Shown here: in pieces, positions 1 to 8,297 of the stretch | How positions within the stretch are numbered: the first letter of the stretch is position 1 | Layout: the number at the start of each line of letters is the position of its first letter | NCBI GenBank assembly: GCA_046498185.1 | Contig: JAWOBE010000014.1 | Coordinates: 1-56,276 of the forward strand | Direction: 5' to 3' | Length of the DNA: 56,276 nucleotides | DNA from: CAYXDR01 sp046498185 | GTDB lineage: Bacteria > Desulfobacterota > DSM-4660 > Desulfatiglandales > Desulfatiglandaceae | Position numbers and translations under genes: made by a program | Notes under the pieces: generated by a model | Told to the model about the DNA's origin: nothing | Database searches by the model: none | What the model saw: only the letters and a program-made list of their open reading frames with translations

Positions 1-1699
1 TAGTGTCCATCCGGAAAAGGTAAATTGTTGATAAGAATCAAAAAAAAGCGCATTTTAAGGTGGACAAATTCCCGGTTTTGTTGGTATAAAGTTATTCAAG
101 CAATTGAAATAACGACAACAAATAGGAAAGGGCCACCAAAAAATGCGCAAGAAAAACCACACTCAACTGCCCCTGATGGACAATGGAATCAACCACCCGC
201 ATGCTGAAGACTATGATCGGATCAGTCAGATTCTTGACAGCATTCCTACCATTAACGAGATGGTTTTGCAAGACCTTACCCATGGGGTTGAAAACCGTGA
301 TAAGGGAGCACAGGGCATGAGCGCCGAACAGGTTCTGCGCGCAGCGATCATCAAACAGACCGAGGATTTGAGCTACGAGGAACTGGCCTTTCATCTTGCT
401 GACTCTCGTACTTACCGGAAGTTTTGTAAAATAGGTATTACTCAAAAGGGATTCAAGAAGACAGCTCTTTGCAATAACATAAAGGCTATCCCTCCTTCGA
501 CCATGGAAAGTATAAACCGCCTTATAACCGCGTGGGGTGAAGATAAAAAGATAGAAACCGGGAAACAGTCAAGAATCGATTGCACGGTGGTGGAATCTAA
601 TATCCATGAGCCTTCCGACTCCTCTCTCTTATGGGATTGTGTACGGGTATTAACCAATAAGTTTATTCAAATCAATGATAAATTAGAAGAAGTAAACTTC
701 CAATTTTCAGATCATTGTAAAAGAGCCAAACGGAGAATGCTGGGCATCATGAACACGAACAAAAAGAAGGTGCAGAAAGACAAGTACAAGGACCTTCTCG
801 TTGTGACCGAAAAGACGCTCGGCTATGGGCGAAGTGCGGTGTCGGCTCTGGATTCAACGGTGATTGTGGAACCAGTAAAAGCGGCCACGGCACAAGGTAT
901 CGGTGAAGAAATCAAGCGTATCGTTTCCTTGGCTGAAAAGGTTGTTGACCAGACTCGGCGGCGGGTGGTCAATGAGGAAAAGGTGCCAGCCTCAGAGAAG
1001 GTCGTTTCCATCTTCGAACCTCACACAGACATCATCGTCAAAGATCGGCGGGACACTTTTTACGGCCATAAAATCTGCTTGAGCGGGGGGCCGTCGAACC
1101 TTATCACCGACTGCTTGATCGTAGAAGGCAATCCAGCCGATAGCACTTTGACGACCCGGATGCTGGATCGCCATGATCAGATCTATGGTCGTTATCCACG
1201 GAAAGTGTCGCTTGATGGAGGGTTTGCCTCCAAGGAGAATCTGCGGCTGGCGAAATCCAGGGGCATCAAGGATGTGTGCTTTGCCAAGAAGCGCGGGCTC
1301 AAAGAAGAGGATATGTGCAAGAGCTCATGGGTTTACAGCAAGTTACGGCGATTCCGTGCCGGGATCGAAGCCGGAATCTCCTGGCTTAAACGGTGTTTCG
1401 GCCTGACCAGGTGTACGTGGAAGTCCTTCAACTCCTTCAAGAGTTATGTGTGGACGTCTATTGTCGCCGCTAATTTATTCACTTTGGCGAGGGCTGAAAT
1501 AGCAACATGAAATCAGATTTTAAAACAAAAAGTATAATATCCTGGATTTAAAGGGATAACTATGCAAAAAAAGAGGTAGATTTACAAAATTACAGGTCAA
1601 AAGCTTATAAATCGCTCCCCTTGAAAGATGATCAGGGACAAAGGATGGCTTCGGCCTTAAGGGGTCAGTCAAAAAAACCCTATTTCCGGATGGGAACTA
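1..1699 (+). mobile_element. Complete insertion sequence, ISNCY-like
   Basis: The first bases (TAGTGTCCATCCGGAAAAGG) are matched in inverted orientation by the sequence ending at 1699 (CTATTTCCGGATGGGAACTA), giving imperfect terminal inverted repeats of about 20 bp that share GTnCCCATCCGGAAA-type cores. A single long DDE transposase gene lies between them, followed by about 190 bp of non-coding right end. The element begins exactly at base 1, so the target duplication cannot be checked on the left. The right end falls inside a minus-strand reading frame with a signal peptide (1669-1800), which the element has cut. The family name is from memory of similar transposases; the boundaries are read directly. 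Confidence 0.8.
143..1510 (+). CDS. DDE transposase of the insertion sequence (ISNCY-type)
   Basis: The 455-residue product catalyses excision and insertion of the surrounding element. The N-terminal third (residues 1-120) has the GMSAEQVLRAAIIKQ and SYEELAFHLADS segments of a common bacterial transposase group usually labelled ISNCY. The catalytic domain follows: first Asp in RIDCTVVESNIHEPSDSSL (about residue 148), second Asp in SLDGGFASKENL (about 355) and the Glu in RAGIEAGISWLKR (about 412). The reading frame is intact and of usual length, so the element could be active. The start at 143 follows AGGAAAGGGCCACC, a weak but plausible ribosome site. It could equally be filed under IS5/IS4-like DDE transposases. 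Confidence 0.85.
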   Translation: MRKKNHTQLPLMDNGINHPHAEDYDRISQILDSIPTINEMVLQDLTHGVENRDKGAQGMSAEQVLRAAIIKQTEDLSYEELAFHLADSRTYRKFCKIGITQKGFKKTALCNNIKAIPPSTMESINRLITAWGEDKKIETGKQSRIDCTVVESNIHEPSDSSLLWDCVRVLTNKFIQINDKLEEVNFQFSDHCKRAKRRMLGIMNTNKKKVQKDKYKDLLVVTEKTLGYGRSAVSALDSTVIVEPVKAATAQGIGEEIKRIVSLAEKVVDQTRRRVVNEEKVPASEKVVSIFEPHTDIIVKDRRDTFYGHKICLSGGPSNLITDCLIVEGNPADSTLTTRMLDRHDQIYGRYPRKVSLDGGFASKENLRLAKSRGIKDVCFAKKRGLKEEDMCKSSWVYSKLRRFRAGIEAGISWLKRCFGLTRCTWKSFNSFKSYVWTSIVAANLFTLARAEIAT

Positions 1700-1800
1700 A
1701 ATAAAATAATCGGGATTTCCGCATAAACCGAACCCAGGGCGACTGCAACAGCAAGCACCATAAATAGGGCCGCGAACAGGAAGACCGTTTGTGCTTTCAT
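1669..1800 (-). pseudogene. 5' stub of a secreted-protein gene cut by the insertion sequence
   Basis: An ATG at 1800 (minus strand) is preceded by GGGAGAA at good spacing. It opens with a clear signal peptide: Lys-rich start MKAQ, a hydrophobic run of about 18 residues, and a likely cleavage after SVYA (residue 27). About six residues later the frame enters the inverted repeat of the insertion sequence (from 1699) and stops at 1669. The rest of the gene is beyond the left edge of the window, so its function cannot be told. What is seen: ribosome site, signal peptide and fusion into the element. What is inferred: the parent gene was exported and has been inactivated by insertion. Confidence 0.6.
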
Positions 1801-1829
1801 AGAAAATTCTCCCTTGCCAGCACACTAAA

Positions 1830-1970
1830 AATGATGCGATCTTAAAAAGTCAAAACAACCATGTCCCTCGGGGTCGGCGTCGGTATCGGAAATTGACCGG
1901 CGACCTTTTCGTCCCCGATACCGATCCCGATACCGATAAGGCGGAGATGGTACTTTTACGAACTCATCAA
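1830..1970 (-). repeat. MITE-like dispersed repeat, copy 1
   Basis: The stretch runs from GATGCGATCTTAAAAAGTC to TACTTTTACGAACTCATCAA. These ends are imperfect inverted repeats of each other. The core is a chain of degenerate hexamers (GGGGTC, GGCGTC, GGTATC, then GATACC, GATCCC). It matches, in reverse orientation, the copies near 4600 and 14190, including the shared CGGCGACCTTTTCG and TAAGGCGG blocks. No coding capacity. It separates the truncated secreted-protein gene from the 6-phosphogluconate dehydrogenase. Confidence 0.75.
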
Positions 1971-2030
1971 TAATAAGCGTAACGTTTGAATCTGTTAAAA
2001 CATAGAGTCATAAAAAAAAGGAGAATTGCC

Positions 2031-2948
2031 GTGAACATTGCAGTGATCGGATTGGGCCGGATGGGAATGAACATGGCGAGGCGACTCATTCAAAGCGGCC
2101 ACGACGTAGTCGCCTACAACCGAACGACCAGTAAAACGGAAGCAATTGCTCGAGAAGGCGCGATTGCCGCATTTTCGCTGCATGACGTTGCTCAAAAACT
2201 GAGCCCACCGAGGCTTGCCTGGATGATGCTGCCTGCGGGAAATTTGGTCGACGAGCATCTCCTTCAGTTCAAGGAAATCCTTGACCCGGGCGATGTCGTG
2301 ATCGACGGGGGGAACACCCATTTCAAAGATGATATCCGGCGCGCCGACATCCTGGCGGGAAAAGGGATTCATTTTATCGACGTGGGCGTGAGCGGCGGCA
2401 TCTGGGGGCTGGAGGTCGGTTATTGCCTGATGATCGGCGGACCGACCGAAATTTACAGGTATCTCGAACCTGTATTCAGGTCACTGGCGCCGAAAGAAGG
2501 ATATCTCCATTGCGGCCCCACCGGAGCCGGGCATTACGTAAAAATGGTTCACAACGCAATCGAGTACGGCATGATGCAGGCTTATGGAGAAGGCTTCCAA
2601 ATGCTCGAATCATCTCCCTACGCCGAAACGCTTGATTACCAAAATGTCGCCCACCTCTGGAACCAGGGCAGTGTCGTGAGATCCTGGCTCCTGGAACTCG
2701 CCGAATCGGCGTTCTCAAAAGATGAAAAGCTCAGCGCGATACGCGGTTATGTGGAAGATTCAGGCGAAGGCCGTTGGGCCGCAAGCTATGCGGTAGAGAA
2801 CGGAATTCCCGCCCCCGTCATCACGCTCTCCCTGATGAACAGATTTCGGTCCAGAAATCCGGATTCTTTTTCAGACCGACTTTTAGCCGCCCTGAGAAAA
2901 GAGTTTGGAGGCCATGAGGTGAAAAAAAGCACCTCAGTAAAGAGATAG
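2031..2948 (+). CDS. gnd: 6-phosphogluconate dehydrogenase, decarboxylating (short form)
   Basis: Oxidises 6-phosphogluconate to ribulose 5-phosphate and CO2 in the oxidative pentose phosphate pathway. The 305-residue protein opens with a Rossmann dinucleotide site (IAVIGLGRMGMNMARRL), followed by the DGGNTHFKDD and DVGVSGGIWGLEVGYCLMIGG segments and the substrate/catalytic region GAGHYVKMVHNAIEYGMMQ. This is the short (about 300 aa) type found in many bacteria, not the 470-residue dimeric enzyme. The GTG at 2031 is chosen because AAAAGGAGA stands 7 bases upstream and the Rossmann fold starts at once. An upstream in-frame ATG would add 15 basic residues of no known role. NAD versus NADP use cannot be told. 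A class V aminotransferase remnant follows 50 bp downstream. Confidence 0.9.
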   Translation: MNIAVIGLGRMGMNMARRLIQSGHDVVAYNRTTSKTEAIAREGAIAAFSLHDVAQKLSPPRLAWMMLPAGNLVDEHLLQFKEILDPGDVVIDGGNTHFKDDIRRADILAGKGIHFIDVGVSGGIWGLEVGYCLMIGGPTEIYRYLEPVFRSLAPKEGYLHCGPTGAGHYVKMVHNAIEYGMMQAYGEGFQMLESSPYAETLDYQNVAHLWNQGSVVRSWLLELAESAFSKDEKLSAIRGYVEDSGEGRWAASYAVENGIPAPVITLSLMNRFRSRNPDSFSDRLLAALRKEFGGHEVKKSTSVKR

Positions 2949-2998
2949 TCAATCCAATCGTCAAATAGCCATAAACCCTACTTGAAAGGAGATGCCGA

Positions 2999-3402
2999 AT
3001 GAAAACCTACCCTGTTCCTATGGTTCCCGGCCCTGTGATTGTGCCTGATGCAATCCGACAGGTTTACCTCGAGCCCTATGGATCCGGGGATCTGGAAGTG
3101 GAATTCTTCGATCTCTACACGCGGACCCAGGAGCGCCTGCAAACCATCATGGGTACGACGAATGACATTGTCATCATGTCGGGGGAAGGAATGCTTTCCC
3201 TGTGGAGTGCTATGAAGAGCGGCCTTAAGCAGGGAGACCGCGTGCTGGCGGTGGCCACCGGCGTTTTCGGGAAAAGGGGCTTGTCACGGCCGGCAGCTAC
3301 GGGCCTCTGGAAGGAAACGTGTTCCGGTTAGGCCACATGGGCTCCCAGGCGGACCAAGCACTGGTGAGGCAGGCACTGGATGTCATCGCCGGTGCACTGT
3401 AA
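2999..3402 (+). pseudogene. Class V aminotransferase, internally deleted remnant
   Basis: An ATG at 2999 behind GAAAGGAGA starts a normal N-terminus of the serine-pyruvate/alanine-glyoxylate aminotransferase type (MVPGPVIVPDAIRQVY, then MSGEGMLSLWSAM). At about 3275 the sequence jumps to what looks like the family's C-terminus in another frame (AGSYGPLEGN, FRLGHMGSQAD, ending VRQALDVIAGAL with the stop at 3400-3402). The whole pyridoxal-phosphate lysine region, about 200 codons, is missing. Read in the starting frame it gives only 110 residues, stopping at 3331. I infer one deletion event that also shifted the frame. The protein cannot be an active transaminase. Confidence 0.75.
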
Positions 3403-3430
3403 ATTGTTGAAACCATTTCATCAATTGGGT

Positions 3431-4579
3431 TCAATATCTGAACACAGCTGCAAGCTGCCCGTTATCAGGCACATCCTCCGGTCCCACGGCATACACGGTT
3501 CCCCCGTTCAAAATGGAGTGGACGGCCGCCGCGTCCAGGAGATCCTGGTCTCCGGGCTTGAGGTCGCCGTCCACGTAAACCGTATCCGAATCCGGATCAA
3601 AATAGCCCCACACCTGAATCCCGACGGAAACGAACAGCACATCCACTTTCCCGTGGTAGGCCGCCAGAACGGCTTCCTTCACGTCGGTTGTTGTATGTCC
3701 CGTGCCTGCCAGCTTCCTGTACCTGGAGATTGCTTTTTCACGTGCCTTTGAAAAAATCGGTTCGACGACCGGCCAAGCCAGCGCATGAAGTTCTTCAGGT
3801 TTCAGCTCCTCCGGGTTCCCGCGAATCCCCTCCACCACGCGATGCGGATGCGAGGCTGCCTCTCTATAAATCGGGAAGAGATACTCGACCCCCGCAGGCA
3901 CTATTGGAGATTGGCTGTCTGAGAACAAAACAGATAATTCTTCGTCAATCGTTCGAAACCATCTCAAAATTCTGTCCTTTTCCTCCTCCCTCACGTCATG
4001 GCCATGGAACATCGCGGATCGCTGCCCCGATCCCGTTGGTGTGCCGGTGTGGAACTGCAGCTGTTTTTCGAACTGCTCATATTGAAGCGCTTCCTCCATA
4101 CTTTTGGGCATATCCCCCAAATCAACCTCGTCCACCGTATGTTTCGTGCCTTCCAGCAGCCTGACCTTGTTCTGGCTGAGCGCCAGAATATAAAAATGGC
4201 CGTCACTTGTAAAAAGCGGAAGCAAAGGCTTGAGGTGTAAACGATCCGAGATCACTACCAGCTCTTCAAACCGGAGGGGAAGGCGATAGATACGGCAAGT
4301 TTCAGAATTCAGGAATACTGCCAGGCCATCGCTTTGATGCAGCCAGAAAGACTGGTCATTTAACAATTTCCGCGCCGGCTTCAGCATCTCCCTTACATCC
4401 GAAGAACGCACGCCCTTGGACTGCAGGCGTGCATCGACCTGGTCAAGCAGGTTCCTGAAACGAATCGGATCCTGTTCCGTCTCCTTCCCCCGCTGATGGG
4501 TGGACATAAAAAGCGAGACGCACCAATCGGGATATCGGCCTGAAAGATTTTTTAATTCCGCCATGGTTATTATGTCCAT
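3431..4579 (-). CDS. Bacterial eRF1-like protein (BaeRF family 3 type)
   Basis: A 382-residue soluble protein resembling the bacterial archaeo-eukaryotic release factor group, whose members share the eRF1/Pelota domain arrangement and are proposed to act in ribosome rescue. Typical stretches are VSLFMSTHQRG and DPIRFRNLL near the N-terminus, FWLHQSDGLAVF, PLLPLFTSDGHFYILALSQ in the middle (residues about 140-165), and the C-terminal AVLAAYHGKVDVLFVSVG followed by DLLDAAAVHSILNGGTVYAV, the usual Pelota/L7Ae-like end. Start at 4579 is set by AAAGGAGA; an in-frame ATG further upstream lies inside a dispersed repeat. Function in bacteria is not established. It stands alone, with no obvious operon partner. 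Confidence 0.75.
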   Translation of the reverse strand: MDIITMAELKNLSGRYPDWCVSLFMSTHQRGKETEQDPIRFRNLLDQVDARLQSKGVRSSDVREMLKPARKLLNDQSFWLHQSDGLAVFLNSETCRIYRLPLRFEELVVISDRLHLKPLLPLFTSDGHFYILALSQNKVRLLEGTKHTVDEVDLGDMPKSMEEALQYEQFEKQLQFHTGTPTGSGQRSAMFHGHDVREEEKDRILRWFRTIDEELSVLFSDSQSPIVPAGVEYLFPIYREAASHPHRVVEGIRGNPEELKPEELHALAWPVVEPIFSKAREKAISRYRKLAGTGHTTTDVKEAVLAAYHGKVDVLFVSVGIQVWGYFDPDSDTVYVDGDLKPGDQDLLDAAAVHSILNGGTVYAVGPEDVPDNGQLAAVFRY

Positions 4580-4599
4580 ACAGGCATCTCCTTTCGAAA

Positions 4600-4760
4600 T
4601 TTGATGAGTGCGTGAAAAGTACCATCCCCGCATTATCGGCGTCGGGGTCGGAATCGGTATCGGGGTCGAAAAGGTCGCCGGTCAACTTCCTATACCGACG
4701 CCGACAGCAACCCCGCCCCCTAGGACATGGTTGTTTCGACTTTTAACGGTTCCATCAAAT
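4600..4760 (+). repeat. MITE-like dispersed repeat, copy 2
   Basis: Left end TTTGATGAGTGCGTGAAAAG and right end CTTTTAACGGTTCCATCAAA are an imperfect inverted repeat. The interior carries the hexamer chain GGCGTC/GGGGTC/GGAATC/GGTATC, the shared block GAAAAGGTCGCCGGTCAACTT, and the opposite-sense hexamers GATACC GACGCC. It fills the gap between the eRF1-like gene and the ImmA-type protease gene and is the most complete simple copy in the window. Confidence 0.8.
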
Positions 4761-4802
4761 TTGTTGTTGGTTCACATGTCCGACCGTAAAATCAGGCTTC
4801 CA

Positions 4803-5495
4803 TCAACGATAGGAACAAAACACCTCCCAATCGAGCATTTTCCCGGTCTTGTTGACAATCAACCCCAAGTCCTGCAGGCGGATGATCATGGCCTGTCTTG
4901 AAACGTTGGAAAACCCCCCGGCCTCACACATAGCCGCAGCGATATAAGGCCACTGTTCGGCAAAAGCTTCACGACTGGAATCTTCGAGCGTTCCCCTTTC
5001 AGCTCTGACGATAACCGGCGGGGTGCCGCAGATTCTCTGAAAAGCCTCACCCACCTGTTTTTCAGGCATCAAAAGGCAGGATGCAAAATAATCCGCCTGC
5101 CATTCGATGGGATCTCTGTCATTCACTGCTTTTCCCACAATCGCATCGTTTTTCGCACCCTCTTTTCCACTGGAATCCGCATAGCGGCGGTGGAGGACCC
5201 AATGGCCCGCCTCGTGGGCACAGGTGAAAACCAGCCTGCCCTCGGAACTATGTTCAAAAAGTCTTTCGTTGATTAAAATCCGCCTTGATTCCGAGTAGGT
5301 TGCGCCCAGGGCATCCCTGCTTCCGATGATCTTTTCAAGATTTACATAGTGGATTTCAAGTCCCAAGGCCCTCTCGATTATCTCTTCAACCGGTACTGGT
5401 GGATTGACAGTGTACCCGGCCTTCCGTTCAAAATCCTTGATCAATGCGTCGGCTTTCCGGGCGATGGATTGCTTGGACATCCATGGAACTTTCAT
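4803..5495 (-). CDS. ImmA/IrrE-type metallo-endopeptidase
   Basis: A 230-residue protein with the zinc-protease signature HEAGHW (about residue 94) and a downstream acidic ligand in the segment EWQADYFASCLLMPE, which is diagnostic of ImmA/IrrE peptidases. These enzymes usually cleave a partner repressor of a mobile element or stress regulon. The C-terminal third (residues 150-230) contains a winged-helix-like segment (FSNVSRQAMIIRLQDLGLI), common in stand-alone members of the family. There is no helix-turn-helix repressor gene next to it. Instead the start codon overlaps the stop of a short nicotinamidase-like stub by four bases (ATGA). The target is unknown. Confidence 0.8.
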   Translation of the reverse strand: MKVPWMSKQSIARKADALIKDFERKAGYTVNPPVPVEEIIERALGLEIHYVNLEKIIGSRDALGATYSESRRILINERLFEHSSEGRLVFTCAHEAGHWVLHRRYADSSGKEGAKNDAIVGKAVNDRDPIEWQADYFASCLLMPEKQVGEAFQRICGTPPVIVRAERGTLEDSSREAFAEQWPYIAAAMCEAGGFSNVSRQAMIIRLQDLGLIVNKTGKMLDWEVFCSYR

Positions 5496-5617
5496 TGTGC
5501 CCCATTTAACAAAAATTCAACAGAGTTTTTTTCATTCCTGGTGCAGGTTGATTCAAAGTCCTTCTGGACGTCAACAATCAAAAGACCGTCCCCTTTTACG
5601 AAATGGGTTTCAGGCAT
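5492..5617 (-). pseudogene. Truncated nicotinamidase/isochorismatase N-terminus
   Basis: An ATG at 5617 behind GGGAGAAAAAATT opens a 41-residue frame. Residues 1-21 match the start of nicotinamidases (MPETHFVKGDGLLIVDVQKD, containing the catalytic-Asp motif DVQKDF). After DF the sequence no longer resembles the family (the expected CPGG is missing) and it ends at the start of the ImmA-type gene with an ATGA overlap. I read it as a remnant whose translation start still feeds the downstream protease. A genuine small protein cannot be excluded. Confidence 0.5.
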
Positions 5618-5898
5618 AATTTTTTCTCCCTCAATCCTGTCATATTTTTTCCCTATCCCACACTGGATTGAAATATTATCAGCGCTGTTCACTATCCCTG
5701 AAAAGTTATATTATACAAGTACATCGAAACTCTCAAGGCTTGAACAACTCTCGGCTACTTGAAAGCTTTCACTTTACAGCTTTTGAATAATCGAAAACAT
5801 TGAGTTGTAGTGCTAAAACATGCAGAATAAGACGTGATACGTCGTTCCTTATCCATCCCGGGCAACGATTCGGACCGGGGAAAACAGGAGGGTACAGG

Positions 5899-7692
5899 AT
5901 GGCGCCGAAAAAAAGTTCTCTCCAGCTCACGGACACGGCGAATAAAATACTGGAAGCGAGATACCTTCGCGTATTTCGGCCTCAGGACTCAAGGGAAACG
6001 CCTGCCGACCTCTTCGCAAGGGTGGCTCGGGCCGTGGCCCAGGCCGAACTTATAGCCGGAAATACAAAACAGGCCGCCAGGTACGAAGAGATTTTCCTGG
6101 GTATGATGCTCTCCCTTGATTTTCTCCCTAACAGCCCCACCCTTATGAATGCGGGCACACACCTGGGACAGCTCAGTGCCTGTTTTGTATTGCCTGTGGA
6201 AGACACCATCGAGGACATATTCGGCGCACTGAAAAACATGGCCATCATACAGCGGTCGGGGGGTGGAACAGGGTTTTCTTTTTCAAGATTGAGGCCCAAA
6301 GGTGACTTTCTGTCCTCCACCGGGGGGCAATCATCCGGCCCGGTTTCTTTCATGAGAATTTTCGATTGCGCAACATCACATATCAAACAGGGAGGGAAAC
6401 GACGAGGTGCCAATCTCGGTTCCCTGAGAGTCGATCACCCCGATATCATGGATTTTATTACGGCCAAAACAGATGATCTTGATTTCGAAAACTTCAATCT
6501 CTCCGTGGTTGTCACGGATGCCTTCATGAATGCTGTGATTCAAAACCATGAATACAATCTCATCCACCCCCGGAACCAAACCACTGTCGGCACGCTCAAA
6601 TCCCGAGACGTATTCAACGCCATCGCCCACGCCGCCTGGCAAACCGGAGACCCCGGACTGATTTTTTATGATGCGGTCAACAATGCAAACCCCACCCCTC
6701 AACTGGGTTCCATTGAAACAACCAATCCATGCGGTGAAATTCCGCTTCTACCCTATGAGTCCTGCAACCTGGGATCAATCAACCTCGCTCATATGGTACG
6801 TGGCGAAAAAGGTAAATGCACCATCGACTGGGATAAACTCCTGTCCACCACACAAAATGCCGTACGTTTTTTAGACGACGTCCTGGAAGTGAGCAAATTC
6901 CCGATACAACAGGTCGCGCAAACGACGCGCAACACCCGCAAAATTGGCCTGGGCCTGATGGGGTTCGCTGAGATGCTGATCCAACTGGGCATTTCCTATA
7001 ACTCGGAAAAGGCGGTTGAGATTGCCGGACAGGTGATGAAAGCGATTCAACAGGAGGCACACCGGACTTCCACCATCCTTGCGGAGGAGCGCGGGGTTTA
7101 TTCGGCCTGGAAAGGCAGCTTTCACGAAAAGAGCGGTTTGAAAATGCGTAACGCCACGTGTACCGCTGTCGCACCCACAGGCACCATCAGCCTGATAGCC
7201 GGAACATCCGCAGGCATAGAACCTTTGTTCGCCCTTGCCTACAGGCGTTCACCGGTGCTGGGGAATCAAAGCTTTTTTGAATACAATCCCCTTTTCCGGA
7301 AATTCATGGAAATCCATAACCTCGACACGAGGTACTTGACGAAAAAAGTTCTTGAAAAGGGCCGACTCACGGATATCGACGAAGTTCCGGAACACATAAA
7401 GGCACTTTTCGTAACCGCCCTTGAAATCCCCTTCAAACAGCACCTTAAGATCCAGGCAGCCTTTCAAAAGCATGTGGACAACTCGGTGTCAAAAACCATC
7501 AACATTCCCGGGGACGCCACACCTGAAGATGTGGCGCAAGCCTATCTACAGGCGTGGAAATACGGTTTGAAGGGAGCAACCATCTACCGTTACGGGAGCA
7601 AAAAGAACCAGATTCTGGAGCTCGGCGCGGGGGAAAAGCCATATCAGTATGATAGCCCAGCTCAATGCGATCCCGGTGAATGTGAAATATGA
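5899..7692 (+). CDS. nrdJ: Class II (B12-dependent) ribonucleoside-diphosphate reductase
   Basis: Makes deoxyribonucleotides using adenosylcobalamin to generate the thiyl radical, so no oxygen and no NrdB subunit are needed. The 597-residue chain has the family landmarks in order: TLMNAGTHLGQLSACFVLPV, QRSGGGTGFSFSRLRP, the active site NPCGEIPLLPYESCNLGS (Asn, Cys, Glu), KIGLGLMGFAEML, and the phosphate loop APTGTISLIAGTSAGIEP. It lacks an N-terminal ATP cone and the long zinc-ribbon tail of larger NrdJ proteins. The last residues contain two Cys (QCDPGECEI) that may serve as the reducing pair. AGGAGGGT six bases before the ATG at 5899 fixes the start. Cobalamin need fits the riboswitch-controlled TonB receptor at 37 kb. 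Confidence 0.92.
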   Translation: MAPKKSSLQLTDTANKILEARYLRVFRPQDSRETPADLFARVARAVAQAELIAGNTKQAARYEEIFLGMMLSLDFLPNSPTLMNAGTHLGQLSACFVLPVEDTIEDIFGALKNMAIIQRSGGGTGFSFSRLRPKGDFLSSTGGQSSGPVSFMRIFDCATSHIKQGGKRRGANLGSLRVDHPDIMDFITAKTDDLDFENFNLSVVVTDAFMNAVIQNHEYNLIHPRNQTTVGTLKSRDVFNAIAHAAWQTGDPGLIFYDAVNNANPTPQLGSIETTNPCGEIPLLPYESCNLGSINLAHMVRGEKGKCTIDWDKLLSTTQNAVRFLDDVLEVSKFPIQQVAQTTRNTRKIGLGLMGFAEMLIQLGISYNSEKAVEIAGQVMKAIQQEAHRTSTILAEERGVYSAWKGSFHEKSGLKMRNATCTAVAPTGTISLIAGTSAGIEPLFALAYRRSPVLGNQSFFEYNPLFRKFMEIHNLDTRYLTKKVLEKGRLTDIDEVPEHIKALFVTALEIPFKQHLKIQAAFQKHVDNSVSKTINIPGDATPEDVAQAYLQAWKYGLKGATIYRYGSKKNQILELGAGEKPYQYDSPAQCDPGECEI

Positions 7693-7718
7693 AAGGTCAA
7701 TGAAGACCACAATTTGCT

Positions 7719-8111
7719 TCAGGATTCCCCCAATTGCAAAAGGATTTGTTTCAAAGCGTCTTCTGCAACACCTTGAAACTCCAGGTACCTCATGCCATCG
7801 TTCCTCATCGCCTGGATCATTCTTTCGCCGAATTCTCCCGCGGAGATAAAGGTAACCCCCTTCTGGGCCAGAAAAACGACCACAGAAGCACCCGCTCTCC
7901 GCCTGTCCGCTTTATGAGGGTTATCGATGGTTTTCAGCAAATTTCCGGATCGGTCGAATATCAGAAAATAAGGGCTGCGTCCGGCCGCCTGGCTCACTTC
8001 GGCGGTGGGGCTCTTTCCCTCCACAGCTATCGCGATTTTACCTTCCGCCTCCGCAAAAGCAAAAACTGGTAAAAAGAAAATAATACTTAGAATAAATATG
8101 ATTTTTTTCAT
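7719..8111 (-). CDS. Exported NifX/NifB-type Fe-Mo cofactor-binding-like protein
   Basis: A 130-residue protein with an N-terminal signal peptide (MKKIIFILSIIFFLPVFAFA, cut likely before EAEG) and one dinitrogenase iron-molybdenum cofactor-type domain (PF02579-like): KIAIAVEGKSPTAEVSQAAGRSPYF near residue 28, and GERMIQAMRNDGMRYLEFQG near the end. Domains of this kind bind metal clusters in the cytoplasm in nitrogenase assembly, but a signal peptide here implies the periplasm. Whether it binds a cluster is unknown. The ATG at 8111 is preferred because AGGTGAT lies 7 bases upstream. It converges with nrdJ. Confidence 0.7.
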   Translation of the reverse strand: MKKIIFILSIIFFLPVFAFAEAEGKIAIAVEGKSPTAEVSQAAGRSPYFLIFDRSGNLLKTIDNPHKADRRRAGASVVVFLAQKGVTFISAGEFGERMIQAMRNDGMRYLEFQGVAEDALKQILLQLGES

Positions 8112-8297
8112 TTTTAACATCACCTTTCCACATCTTGTCCAAACCCTCAGTTGCGTGTCCCCTGACGGAAAAACGTTGAAAACAAAATTTTCATGTCATA
8201 CGATCACACATTTATTAGAAAAGATTTTAGAACTTATCGGAAAGGACTACAAGAACAAACATCGCCGAGGATCCTATGATCCAGCAAAGGATTGAAT

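Noticed and set aside
3688..4240. Plus-strand frames of 158 and 80 residues
   Set aside because: They are antisense to the eRF1-like gene, which has a ribosome site and recognisable family sequence.
6376..7174. Minus-strand frames inside nrdJ
   Set aside because: Compositional shadows of the reductase gene with no similarity to known proteins.
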